Shown here: positions 1 through 5,881 of the stretch, in pieces
Layout: each line of letters opens with the position of its first letter
How positions within the stretch are numbered: the stretch's first letter is position 1
Assembly: GCA_937967285.1 (NCBI GenBank)
Contig: CALBSU010000248.1
Location: 1-7,766 of the forward strand
Direction: 5' to 3'
From: an uncultured Acidobacteriota bacterium
GTDB taxonomy: Bacteria; Acidobacteriota; Blastocatellia; RBC074
Length of the DNA stretch: 7,766 nucleotides
Translations under genes and position numbers: made by a program
The notes under the pieces: model-generated
What the model was told of the DNA's origin: nothing
The model's input: the letters and a program-made list of their open reading frames with translations, nothing else
Database searches by the model: none

Positions 1-2054
1 GGCACCCGAATGGTGGGAAGGACGTGGCGGATATCGATCTCGGTATTCATTCTGGTCAGCGCGAGCGCGGCGCCGGGACTTGCGCCGTGTCGCAGATAGG
101 CCGACCACCAGTCAGAGAACTGCCTGTCGTCGATCTTGCTCGGAGCTCGCTCCTCGAGCCCGACCGGACCGCCCCAGTGCTCACGGATCTCGTCGAAGAA
201 CCTCTCGCGCTCCTCCTCTGTCGGCCCCCAGGGATAACCTTTTCCCCTCAGACGGCGGGCGTAACTGCCGATCATAACCAGAGCTATCGTCTTTTCAGGA
301 TAGGTTGCAGCGAAGAGGCTGCACATCGGCCCGCCCTCCGAGACGCCGCAGAGCACCGCACGCTTCGATCCAACCGCATCCATCACGGCCCGCACATCGT
401 CCATCCGCTGCTCGAGCGTCGGCAACTGATCGAGCGGAACGCTGTCGGAAAGCCCCGTCCCGCGCTTGTCGAAGAGAATCACCCTGGCAAACCCGGCCAG
501 CCGGCGCAGGAACCTCGCAAACGAGGGCTCGCTCCAGAAATATTCGAGATGCGAGACCCAGCCCATGACGAAGACGAGATCGAGCGGCGCATCCCCGATC
601 ACCTGATATGCGATGTTCACCTCGCCGCTGCGCGCGTAATTCACCTCGGGCACCGGCGCATCGACCGATTCCTGATAACGGACTCCGGCCGAATCATCCG
701 GAATGATCTTCCACGCCCCGCCAAGCCGGGACCGGATCTCAAGCTCCTGCTGGACGGCTCTCAGATCGACGTACAGATCCCTGGCGCTCTGATAGCGCTG
801 CTCGCGGTCTTTCCTCAGCATTTTGCCGAGGATCCGTTCGAGTTCGAGCGGAATCTCCGGAACGATGGCTGAAACTTTCCCGGGCTCCCGTTCGAGAATC
901 GAGACGATGACATCGCTCGACGTCGCGCCCTGAAAAGGCGTCTTTCCCGTCAGCATCTCGAAGACCAGCACGCCAAGGCTGAAGATGTCGCTCCGCTGAT
1001 CGATCTCGAATCCGCGCGCCTGTTCAGGAGACATGTATTTGACCGTCCCGAGCACAATTCCGGGATCGGTGGTCACATGCGAGAGTCCTGAAATAGACAG
1101 GCTGTCGGCCTGGTCGGTGATCTTGGCCAGCCCGAAATCGAGCACCTTGATGTAACCGTCCGGGCGAACCATGACGTTTTCAGGCTTGATATCGCGGTGA
1201 ATTATCCCCGCCTCGTGAGCGGCAGCCAGAGCGCCGGCGACCTGCATCGCGACATTGACCGTCAGGGGAATCGAGAGTCTTCCGTCGTTGAGGCTGCGCC
1301 GGAGGGTATTGCCCTCGATGTACTCCATCGCGATGAAGTGGATGGCGCCGGCCTTGCCGACCTCGTGGATCGTGATGATGTTCGGATGGTTAAGCGAACT
1401 GGCGGCTCTCGCTTCGCGCAGAAAGCGCTTCAGCCACAAGGCATTGCCCGTGAACTGCTCCGAAAGCAGCTTGAGCGCCACTTTTCGTTCGAGCAGAGAA
1501 TCGTGCGCCAGATAGACCTCGCCCATCCCTCCGATTCCGAGTCGAGAGATGATCTCGTAACGACCGAGGCGGGTTCCGGCTCCGATCTCGGGCGGCCTGA
1601 CCACCGGCCCCGAGATCGTCATCAGTTGAGTATCGATATTCCCGGCGTGCGTATCGGATTCCCGCGGGCTGCCCGCGCCTTCCGGATGTGGCTGGGTTCG
1701 GAAGCTGATCTCCGACGGTTCAACCCGGACTTTCGAGACCCGGACCTCGAACCTGTACCCTCTCTTCGGAACCGTCGCGATGTACTGACCTCCGTCCTCC
1801 GTCTCGCCGAGCGCCTTGCGAAGCATCGAAATATGCTGTGCCAGATTCCCTTCCTCGACGAAGATGTCCGGCCAGACGCGGCTCATCAGCTCATCTTTGG
1901 TGACGACATGGCGGCTGTTCTCTACCAGCACGAGCAGCGTGTCCATGGCCTTTGGCGTCAGCGACAACGCGGACTCGCCGCGCATCAGCATCCGCTCGTC
2001 AGGGTCGAGCCGGAACGGACCGAATTCATAAATGTATCTGGATTGACCGGGCAT
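1..2054 (-). CDS. Winged-helix / Ser-Thr protein kinase / alpha-beta hydrolase fusion (C-terminus cut by window edge)
   Basis: An open frame runs without a stop from ATG at 2054 to base 1, giving 684 visible residues. Residues 8-105 are an OmpR/CadC-type winged helix: FGPFRLDP near the start, LTPKAMDTLL, the VWPDIFVEEGN segment, and YIATVPKRGYRF at 91-102. Residues about 166-435 are a complete Hanks-type kinase: glycine loop GIGGMGEVY (173-181), VALK with Lys195, Glu214 in helix C, HRDIKPEN (286-293, Asp288), DFG (306-308), GTVKYMSPE (336-344) and Asp356. All catalytic residues are present, so it should be active. Residues about 472-684 are an alpha/beta hydrolase: FDKRGTGLSD (528-537) and nucleophile elbow GVSEGG with Ser572; the acid and histidine would lie outside the window. 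No membrane segment is visible, so the protein looks cytosolic. An in-frame TAA lies about 30 bases upstream of the ATG, and no clear ribosome site is seen. Similar hydrolase modules are often followed by a class III cyclase domain, which cannot be checked here. The domain calls are secure; the signal sensed and the targets are unknown. Confidence 0.93.
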   Translation of the reverse strand, partial: MPGQSRYIYEFGPFRLDPDERMLMRGESALSLTPKAMDTLLVLVENSRHVVTKDELMSRVWPDIFVEEGNLAQHISMLRKALGETEDGGQYIATVPKRGYRFEVRVSKVRVEPSEISFRTQPHPEGAGSPRESDTHAGNIDTQLMTISGPVVRPPEIGAGTRLGRYEIISRLGIGGMGEVYLAHDSLLERKVALKLLSEQFTGNALWLKRFLREARAASSLNHPNIITIHEVGKAGAIHFIAMEYIEGNTLRRSLNDGRLSIPLTVNVAMQVAGALAAAHEAGIIHRDIKPENVMVRPDGYIKVLDFGLAKITDQADSLSISGLSHVTTDPGIVLGTVKYMSPEQARGFEIDQRSDIFSLGVLVFEMLTGKTPFQGATSSDVIVSILEREPGKVSAIVPEIPLELERILGKMLRKDREQRYQSARDLYVDLRAVQQELEIRSRLGGAWKIIPDDSAGVRYQESVDAPVPEVNYARSGEVNIAYQVIGDAPLDLVFVMGWVSHLEYFWSEPSFARFLRRLAGFARVILFDKRGTGLSDSVPLDQLPTLEQRMDDVRAVMDAVGSKRAVLCGVSEGGPMCSLFAATYPEKTIALVMIGSYARRLRGKGYPWGPTEEERERFFDEIREHWGGPVGLEERAPSKIDDRQFSDWWSAYLRHGASPGAALALTRMNTEIDIRHVLPTIRV

Positions 2055-2151
2055 TGAACTATTCAGAACTCTTTCAAAAACTTACAGAATGCTCTGAAGA
2101 TTTCGATTCCCACGATCGCTGCGCAATAACCTGAATCGATTTTTTATTTTA

Positions 2152-2168
2152 TCCGAATCCGATTCGGA
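2152..2168. promoter_or_regulatory. Perfect 17-bp palindrome, candidate operator
   Basis: Arms TCCGAATC (2152-2159) and GATTCGGA (2161-2168) are exact reverse complements around one central base. The site lies in the 208-bp gap between two divergent genes, about 100 bp from either start. Related CGATTC half-sites occur at 2104-2109, at 2133-2138 (inverted) and within the palindrome at 2160-2165. A dimeric regulator could bind here. The winged-helix kinase transcribed leftwards is one candidate, although OmpR-type domains usually prefer direct repeats. No convincing -35/-10 pair was found in this gap. The function is inferred from symmetry and position only. Confidence 0.35.
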
Positions 2169-2247
2169 ATATCCAGACATAAGGGCGGAGCGTGAGGAGC
2201 GACAGGCTGGCTATGCGGCGAGAATTAAACTATCTTCGTCTCATCCG

Positions 2248-2255
2248 GGAGGTGA
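2248..2255 (+). promoter_or_regulatory. Shine-Dalgarno site of the Ddn-family gene
   Basis: GGAGGTGA is a near-perfect anti-16S match. It ends 7 bases before ATG at 2263 and fixes that codon as the start. Confidence 0.85.
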
Positions 2256-2262
2256 ACCAAAG

Positions 2263-2763
2263 ATGATACCCGAAAGCCATCCGAGCAGTGTGCAGAGAAT
2301 CCTGCAGAAGATTCCGGCTTCACGCCTGGGGTCGTCCTTCTTTTCGAGGACGCTCCATTATCTCGACCGCAGACTGATGAAAGGTTCCGGCGGCAGATTG
2401 TCTCTGCCTGGGATCCTGGCCGGCATTCCCGTGGTGACGGTAACGACGACGGGCGCGAAATCCGGCCTTCCCAGAACGGTCCCGCTGGTCGCGTTCGCGG
2501 ATGGCGAGAGAATAATTCTGATCGCCTCCAACTGGGGTCAGAAGCATCATCCGGCGTGGTACCTCAACCTGCGGGCCGATCCGCGGGCGACCGTTGCCGT
2601 CGACGGCCGGCAGGGCTCGTACATCGCTCGCGAGGCGGGCGATGATGAACGCGAAAAGTACTGGGAGATGGCCTACTCGCTCTACTTCGGCTTCAGGCTC
2701 TACCGCCAGCGCGCGGGAGATCGCAGGATCCCGATCATGATTCTGGAACCCGATCGGGAATAA
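2263..2763 (+). CDS. Deazaflavin (F420)-dependent nitroreductase/quinone reductase family protein (Ddn-like)
   Basis: This 166-residue protein matches the Ddn family in size and motifs. TTTGAKSGLPRTVPL (61-75) is the conserved glycine/lysine/serine segment that contacts the F420 phosphate in characterised members. It is followed by the ASNWGQKHHPAWYLNL block (88-103) and the ADPRATV strand (105-111). Family members form a small split beta-barrel and use reduced F420 to reduce quinones, nitroimidazoles or other electrophiles; some members instead bind other cofactors or fatty acids. The N-terminal 45 residues are amphipathic and basic, as in members that sit at the membrane surface, but no true signal peptide or membrane helix is visible. 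The start is set by a strong ribosome site. The gene is divergent from the kinase fusion and convergent with the beta-helix gene, so it is probably monocistronic. Family assignment is firm; the substrate and use of F420 are inferred. Confidence 0.9.
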   Translation: MIPESHPSSVQRILQKIPASRLGSSFFSRTLHYLDRRLMKGSGGRLSLPGILAGIPVVTVTTTGAKSGLPRTVPLVAFADGERIILIASNWGQKHHPAWYLNLRADPRATVAVDGRQGSYIAREAGDDEREKYWEMAYSLYFGFRLYRQRAGDRRIPIMILEPDRE

Positions 2764-2766
2764 AGC

Positions 2767-2800
2767 GAAGAAGCGCCCGAGGAATCACGGGCGCTTCTTC
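2767..2800. terminator. Bidirectional terminator-like hairpin between convergent genes
   Basis: A perfect 13-bp stem (arm GAAGAAGCGCCCG at 2767-2779, arm CGGGCGCTTCTTC at 2788-2800) closes an 8-base loop. It begins 4 bases after the stop of the Ddn-like gene and ends 9 bases short of the stop of the beta-helix gene. There is no clean T-tract on either side; the best is a short GCTTTATT on the minus strand. It probably serves both genes. Confidence 0.75.
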
Positions 2801-2809
2801 ATGCCGGAT

Positions 2810-3673
2810 TTACTGGATGATGGTCGAAAGGTTCCCATCGGCGAGGTTCGTCCCGCCGCCCTGCGTGAAGGCCTGCGGATCGCGATAAGGTCCGTTGAAT
2901 GACGCGAACGTGTTCTCGTTAAAGATATTGCCAAGAGAGCCGGCGCTGATCGAGACTGCGAACCCGAAGCGCGCAATGTGATTATTGTAGATGTTGTCGC
3001 CCGAAGGCCCCGGATCATCAGCCGCTCCGCCGGGGGCAGGGTTGTAGCAGATCCCGAGCAGGTTGTTTCCCGCCACCGCGCCGCCGACCACTATATTTTT
3101 GAAGATCCGATTGCCGGTCGACTGACCGCCGCGGACGAAGATGCCGAGGTTGACCGAATGGATCGTGTTGTCATTGATGCGGGCGCTGCGCGTGTTGAGC
3201 AACTGGATGCCGATTTCGCTCGGGCCGCCGGCCGGAGCCAGCCCCAGACCGCTGATCTGCAGATGCTCAGCCGTCACGTTCGCAGAGTTGAGGACCATCA
3301 CGTTGGTCTGAAATCCTGTCAGCTTCCCGTTCTTGATCGCCACATTCGATGCGCCGCTGACGAATATCCCGCGTCCCGTGCCCGGAGACTGCGTCGTGAC
3401 GGTGTGACCGCCCAGATCAAGTGTCACGTTCGAGGCGCTGATAACGATCCCGTCTCCGTTCTGGACCCTGATGTCGCGCCGCAACGAGTAATATCCGGGT
3501 TGCGATATGACCAGTTGAAAGCCCCTCTCACCGCGCTCCTGCATCACCGATGACGCCGACGGCAGATTATCCTGCAGGTCATTGATCTGCGCCTGACCTG
3601 AGATCGGCGCCAGAAGGGCGATGAATGCCGGAATGATGAGGATCAGGCAGCGGGCGATTTTCACTGAATGCAT
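2810..3673 (-). CDS. Secreted right-handed beta-helix (pectate-lyase-fold) protein
   Basis: The chosen start at 3673 gives 287 residues. An upstream in-frame ATG at 3766 would add 31 residues, but the ATG at 3673 has an AAAGGAG site ahead of it and places a classic signal peptide at the N-terminus: basic MHSVKIAR, a hydrophobic core (9-24) and probable cleavage after SGQA (residue 28). The mature part consists of short repeated beta-rungs typical of PbH1/NosD-like folds: GIVISASNVTLDLGGHTV (75-92), GIFVSGASNVAIKNGKLTG (102-120), VMVLNSANVTAEHLQISGL (125-143), IGIQLLNTRSARINDNTI (154-171), LGIFVRGG..NRIFKNIVVGG and DNIYNNHIARFGFAVSI, LGNIFNENTFASF. These match the fold in general; no catalytic set of a known pectate lyase or carbohydrate-active enzyme was recognised, so the role may be polysaccharide binding, cleavage or surface structure. 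It lies downstream of the peptidase gene on the same strand, separated by a hairpin. Confidence 0.82.
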   Translation of the reverse strand: MHSVKIARCLILIIPAFIALLAPISGQAQINDLQDNLPSASSVMQERGERGFQLVISQPGYYSLRRDIRVQNGDGIVISASNVTLDLGGHTVTTQSPGTGRGIFVSGASNVAIKNGKLTGFQTNVMVLNSANVTAEHLQISGLGLAPAGGPSEIGIQLLNTRSARINDNTIHSVNLGIFVRGGQSTGNRIFKNIVVGGAVAGNNLLGICYNPAPGGAADDPGPSGDNIYNNHIARFGFAVSISAGSLGNIFNENTFASFNGPYRDPQAFTQGGGTNLADGNLSTIIQ

Positions 3674-3683
3674 TACGTTGAAT

Positions 3684-3690
3684 CTCCTTT
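3684..3690 (-). promoter_or_regulatory. Shine-Dalgarno site that decides the beta-helix gene start
   Basis: AAAGGAG on the minus strand lies 10 bases upstream of ATG at 3673. It supports that codon over the in-frame ATG at 3766, which has no such site and would bury the signal peptide behind 31 extra residues. Confidence 0.75.
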
Positions 3691-3871
3691 TATGTCTGAA
3701 CTGAAAAAGATTTTTCGCCGGAGCTCGAATCATCGAGCCCGATGACGACATACATTTCGCGTGCATTCATTGACCGGTCGTTGAACGTTACATTCGCTAT
3801 AACGCAGACCCTCATCGGAATTATTCCCGGACAGCGATTAAATCGGATAAATGAGAATTGTACGGTGAGTT

Positions 3872-3902
3872 ACGCTCACGCTCCTGATCGGAGCGTGAGC
3901 GT
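3872..3902 (-). terminator. Strong hairpin downstream of the peptidase gene
   Basis: Perfect 13-bp arms ACGCTCACGCTCC (3872-3884) and GGAGCGTGAGCGT (3890-3902) enclose a 5-base loop, 17 bases past the peptidase stop codon in the direction of transcription. No T-tract follows, so termination may be partial or Rho-assisted. A GTGAG at 3865-3869 can pair instead with CTCAC inside the left arm (3875-3879), giving an alternative smaller hairpin. Confidence 0.55.
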
Positions 3903-3919
3903 CGACGAGCTATGGAGGG

Positions 3920-5731
3920 TTATTTGATTTCGGCGACCGTTTTAAGCCTGGCGGCTTCGAATTCATCGCCTTTGTTCCATTTCTGCTGAACATCGGCATT
4001 GCTGATGCGAAGGCCGAAGAGGAACGCGATCCTGGCCTGCTGGATCATCCCGCGGAAATCCCAGTTCGGACGGTACTCGTCTGCCGGCTGGTGATAGCGA
4101 TGCTCGCGATAATCGCGCACCTGATCCTCGACCCAGGACTCGGAATGTCCGACGAACTTCGAGCCGCCGCCGAGGCTGACGGCCGGGATCCCCGCCTTGG
4201 CGAACGGGAAATGGTCCGAACGGTAGAAGTATCCCTGCTCGGGATGGGCATCGCCTGATACCGTCAGGTTGTTCTCTTTCGCGATCTCCTCGATGATCGG
4301 ACCCAGACTCGACCGGTCGGCGCCGAGCGGAGTGATGTCGGTCGTCAGTCCCATCGTATTCATCGAATCGATGTTGATGACGGCCTGTGTTTTTGCCAGA
4401 GGAACCAGCGGGTTGCGAACGTAGTATTCCGCGCCGAGCAGCCCCTGCTCCTCCGCGGTCGTGGCGATGAAGAGGATCGACCGTCGCGGCCTGACCTTGA
4501 GAGACTGGAAAGCCCGCGCTATTGCGATCAGGCCGGAGATTCCCGTGGCGTTGTCGACCGCTCCGTTGTAGATGTTGTCGCCCGGCTGGTCGGGCCTGAT
4601 TCCAAGGTGGTCCCAGTGGCCGGAGTAGATGACGTATTCGTTCATCAACTGCGGATCGGTCCCGCGGACCACGCCGACGACGTTCGGTGAGGTGACGCGC
4701 TGGGACTGCGTCCGCAGAGTCATCTCGACCCTGGCTCCGATCGTCATCGGCTTGAAGTCCCGCGTCTGCGCCGACTGACGGAGCTGGTCGATATCCTGCC
4801 CGCCCATCCTGACGATCTTTCCCGCGACCTGGTCGGTCACCCACGACTTGAGTTTGAGCGCGGGCGTCCGGCCGTCCGGGATCAGCGCGAACCTCTCGCC
4901 GCCCCACGAATTCCTGACGACGCTCCAGCCGTAACCGGCGGTCTGATCGGTGTGGATCAGAATGACGCCGGCAGCTCCGCGCCGCGCCGCTTCTTCATAT
5001 TTATATGTCCATCGGCCGTAGTAGGTCAGCGCCTTGCCGCCGAACAGACCGGGCTCGGCTTCGGTCGCGGGAGGCTCGTTGACCATGAGCATGACTATTT
5101 TGCCCGTCACGTCCATCCCTTTGTAATCGTCCCACTTGAGTTCAGGAGCGCTGATGCCGTAGCCGGCGAAGACGATATCTCCGCTGACTGGAATCTCGGC
5201 CTGTTCGAGATCCGTCCCGCCAACGAAATCGTCGCCGAATCGGAACTCCGCATCACCGCCCGATGACTTGACGGTCAGAGCGGACGACGGATCGGTCCGC
5301 GTTCCGAACATCTGAACCTGCTGGAACCAGGTCCTCTCGGCGGAAGCCGGTTCGAGCCCGAGCGCCTCGAACTGCGAGGCAATGTATCTGGTCGCGAGCT
5401 GGCCGCCGCGCGATCCCGGCCCGCGGCCCTCGAGAAGATCATCGGCCAGAAACCTGATGTGCGCCCGCAGCGCATTCTCCTCGATCCGAGCCGCGGCCTG
5501 ATCGATGTCTCCGGGAGATCCAGCGTCGGCGGCGTTCTGCGCCATTACCTTGTCGAATGACGGGCGCGCCGGAGCCGTCTTCTTCCGCGTCGTCCTGCGA
5601 CGGGTTGTCCGCCTCCGCGGCTTCTTTTTGCTCTGAGCGAATGCGACCTGATATGTATCGATAATCGGCGCCGTCAGACCGAGGCACAAAGCCAGAACGA
5701 TCAGGCGCGCAAGGCAACTGTATTTATTCAT
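3920..5731 (-). CDS. Secreted M28-family zinc aminopeptidase with PA domain
   Basis: The 603-residue protein starts with a signal peptide: MNKYSCLARL, a hydrophobic core to about residue 24, and probable cleavage after VAFA (29-32). A very basic tract with RRRTTRRRTTRKK (39-51) follows. Residues about 85-130 hold the family N-terminal segment (HIRFLADDLLEGRGPGSRGG). A PA-like insertion spans about 180-310 (GDIVFAGYGI, GAAGVILIHTD). The M28 catalytic core begins near 347 (SPNVVGVVRGT). It carries the co-catalytic two-zinc set: His372 and Asp374 in SGHWDHLG, bridging Asp393 in AVDNATG, Glu427 and Glu428 in TAEEQG, Asp455 in NIDSMN and His547 in RYHQPADE. All expected ligands are present, so it should be active outside the cytoplasm and release N-terminal amino acids from peptides. 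Exact specificity cannot be read from sequence. No Shine-Dalgarno site precedes the ATG. The beta-helix gene follows on the same strand after 246 bp. The gene is divergent from glpD. Confidence 0.94.
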   Translation of the reverse strand: MNKYSCLARLIVLALCLGLTAPIIDTYQVAFAQSKKKPRRRTTRRRTTRKKTAPARPSFDKVMAQNAADAGSPGDIDQAAARIEENALRAHIRFLADDLLEGRGPGSRGGQLATRYIASQFEALGLEPASAERTWFQQVQMFGTRTDPSSALTVKSSGGDAEFRFGDDFVGGTDLEQAEIPVSGDIVFAGYGISAPELKWDDYKGMDVTGKIVMLMVNEPPATEAEPGLFGGKALTYYGRWTYKYEEAARRGAAGVILIHTDQTAGYGWSVVRNSWGGERFALIPDGRTPALKLKSWVTDQVAGKIVRMGGQDIDQLRQSAQTRDFKPMTIGARVEMTLRTQSQRVTSPNVVGVVRGTDPQLMNEYVIYSGHWDHLGIRPDQPGDNIYNGAVDNATGISGLIAIARAFQSLKVRPRRSILFIATTAEEQGLLGAEYYVRNPLVPLAKTQAVINIDSMNTMGLTTDITPLGADRSSLGPIIEEIAKENNLTVSGDAHPEQGYFYRSDHFPFAKAGIPAVSLGGGSKFVGHSESWVEDQVRDYREHRYHQPADEYRPNWDFRGMIQQARIAFLFGLRISNADVQQKWNKGDEFEAARLKTVAEIK

Positions 5732-5739
5732 ATGCCCAT

Positions 5740-5768
5740 TGTCTACCCGACGATGCCGATAAAATCAA
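5740..5768 (-). promoter_or_regulatory. Weak candidate promoter for the peptidase gene
   Basis: On the minus strand, TTGATT (5768-5763) and TAGACA (5745-5740) are separated by 17 bases. The -10 box is a poor match (3 of 6). If real, transcription would begin at or within a few bases of the start codon at 5731. That would agree with the lack of a ribosome binding site and suggest a leaderless message. Confidence 0.22.
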
Positions 5769-5784
5769 GCATGCATGGAGTACC

Positions 5785-5880
5785 GTATGGAGTGCCGCCT
5801 TCAGGCGGGCTTTGCTTGCTTCGATTTCATGCGGTAAATTTTTAAGGGAAAAACAACCGTCTGAAGACGGTACTCCATAC
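5785..5880. repeat. Inverted pair of REP-like palindromic repeats (REPIN-like)
   Basis: Two 24-base units face each other at 5785-5808 and 5857-5880. The second, reverse-complemented, matches the first at 21 of 24 positions, and the three differences are all transitions. Each unit contains its own small hairpin (CCGCC TTCA GGCGG on the left, CCGTC TGAA GACGG on the right) followed or preceded by a shared GTATGGAGT tail. A partial third copy overlaps the left unit: bases 5775-5786 are an exact reverse complement of 5867-5878. The pair fills most of the gap between the divergent peptidase and glpD genes. The layout resembles REP doublets mobilised by a RAYT-type transposase, but no such gene is in the window. 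Similarity to multicopy repeats elsewhere in the genome cannot be tested here. Confidence 0.72.
5812..5840 (+). promoter_or_regulatory. Candidate promoter for glpD inside the repeat spacer
   Basis: TTGCTT (5812-5817) and TAAATT (5835-5840) are separated by exactly 17 bases in a locally AT-rich stretch. The -35 matches consensus at 3 of 6 positions and the -10 at 4 of 6. Transcription would start near 5847 and produce a leader of about 35 bases that contains the right-hand repeat hairpin. Confidence 0.35.
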
Positions 5881-5881
5881 T

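Noticed and set aside
24..872. Plus-strand open frame of 282 codons
   Set aside because: It lies antisense to the kinase/hydrolase fusion. The minus strand has clear domain motifs throughout, while this translation is low-complexity Arg/Pro/His-rich with no recognisable family.
1197..2057. Plus-strand open frame of 286 codons
   Set aside because: It is a shadow of the winged-helix and kinase domains encoded on the minus strand; no ribosome site or motif supports it.
2978..3553. Plus-strand open frame of 191 codons
   Set aside because: It is antisense to the beta-helix gene, whose repeats and signal peptide are convincing; this product resembles nothing known.
3674..3766. N-terminal extension of the beta-helix protein from ATG at 3766
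   Set aside because: The extension lacks a ribosome site and would place 31 residues before the signal peptide, while the ATG at 3673 has AAAGGAG ahead of it.
3963..4907. Minus-strand open frame of 314 codons in another frame
   Set aside because: It is an Arg-rich out-of-frame shadow of the M28 peptidase, with no motifs of its own.
5785..5880. CRISPR repeats or insertion-sequence terminal repeats
   Set aside because: The two units are inverted rather than direct, only two and a half copies exist, and there is no transposase frame between them. A REP-like pair fits better.
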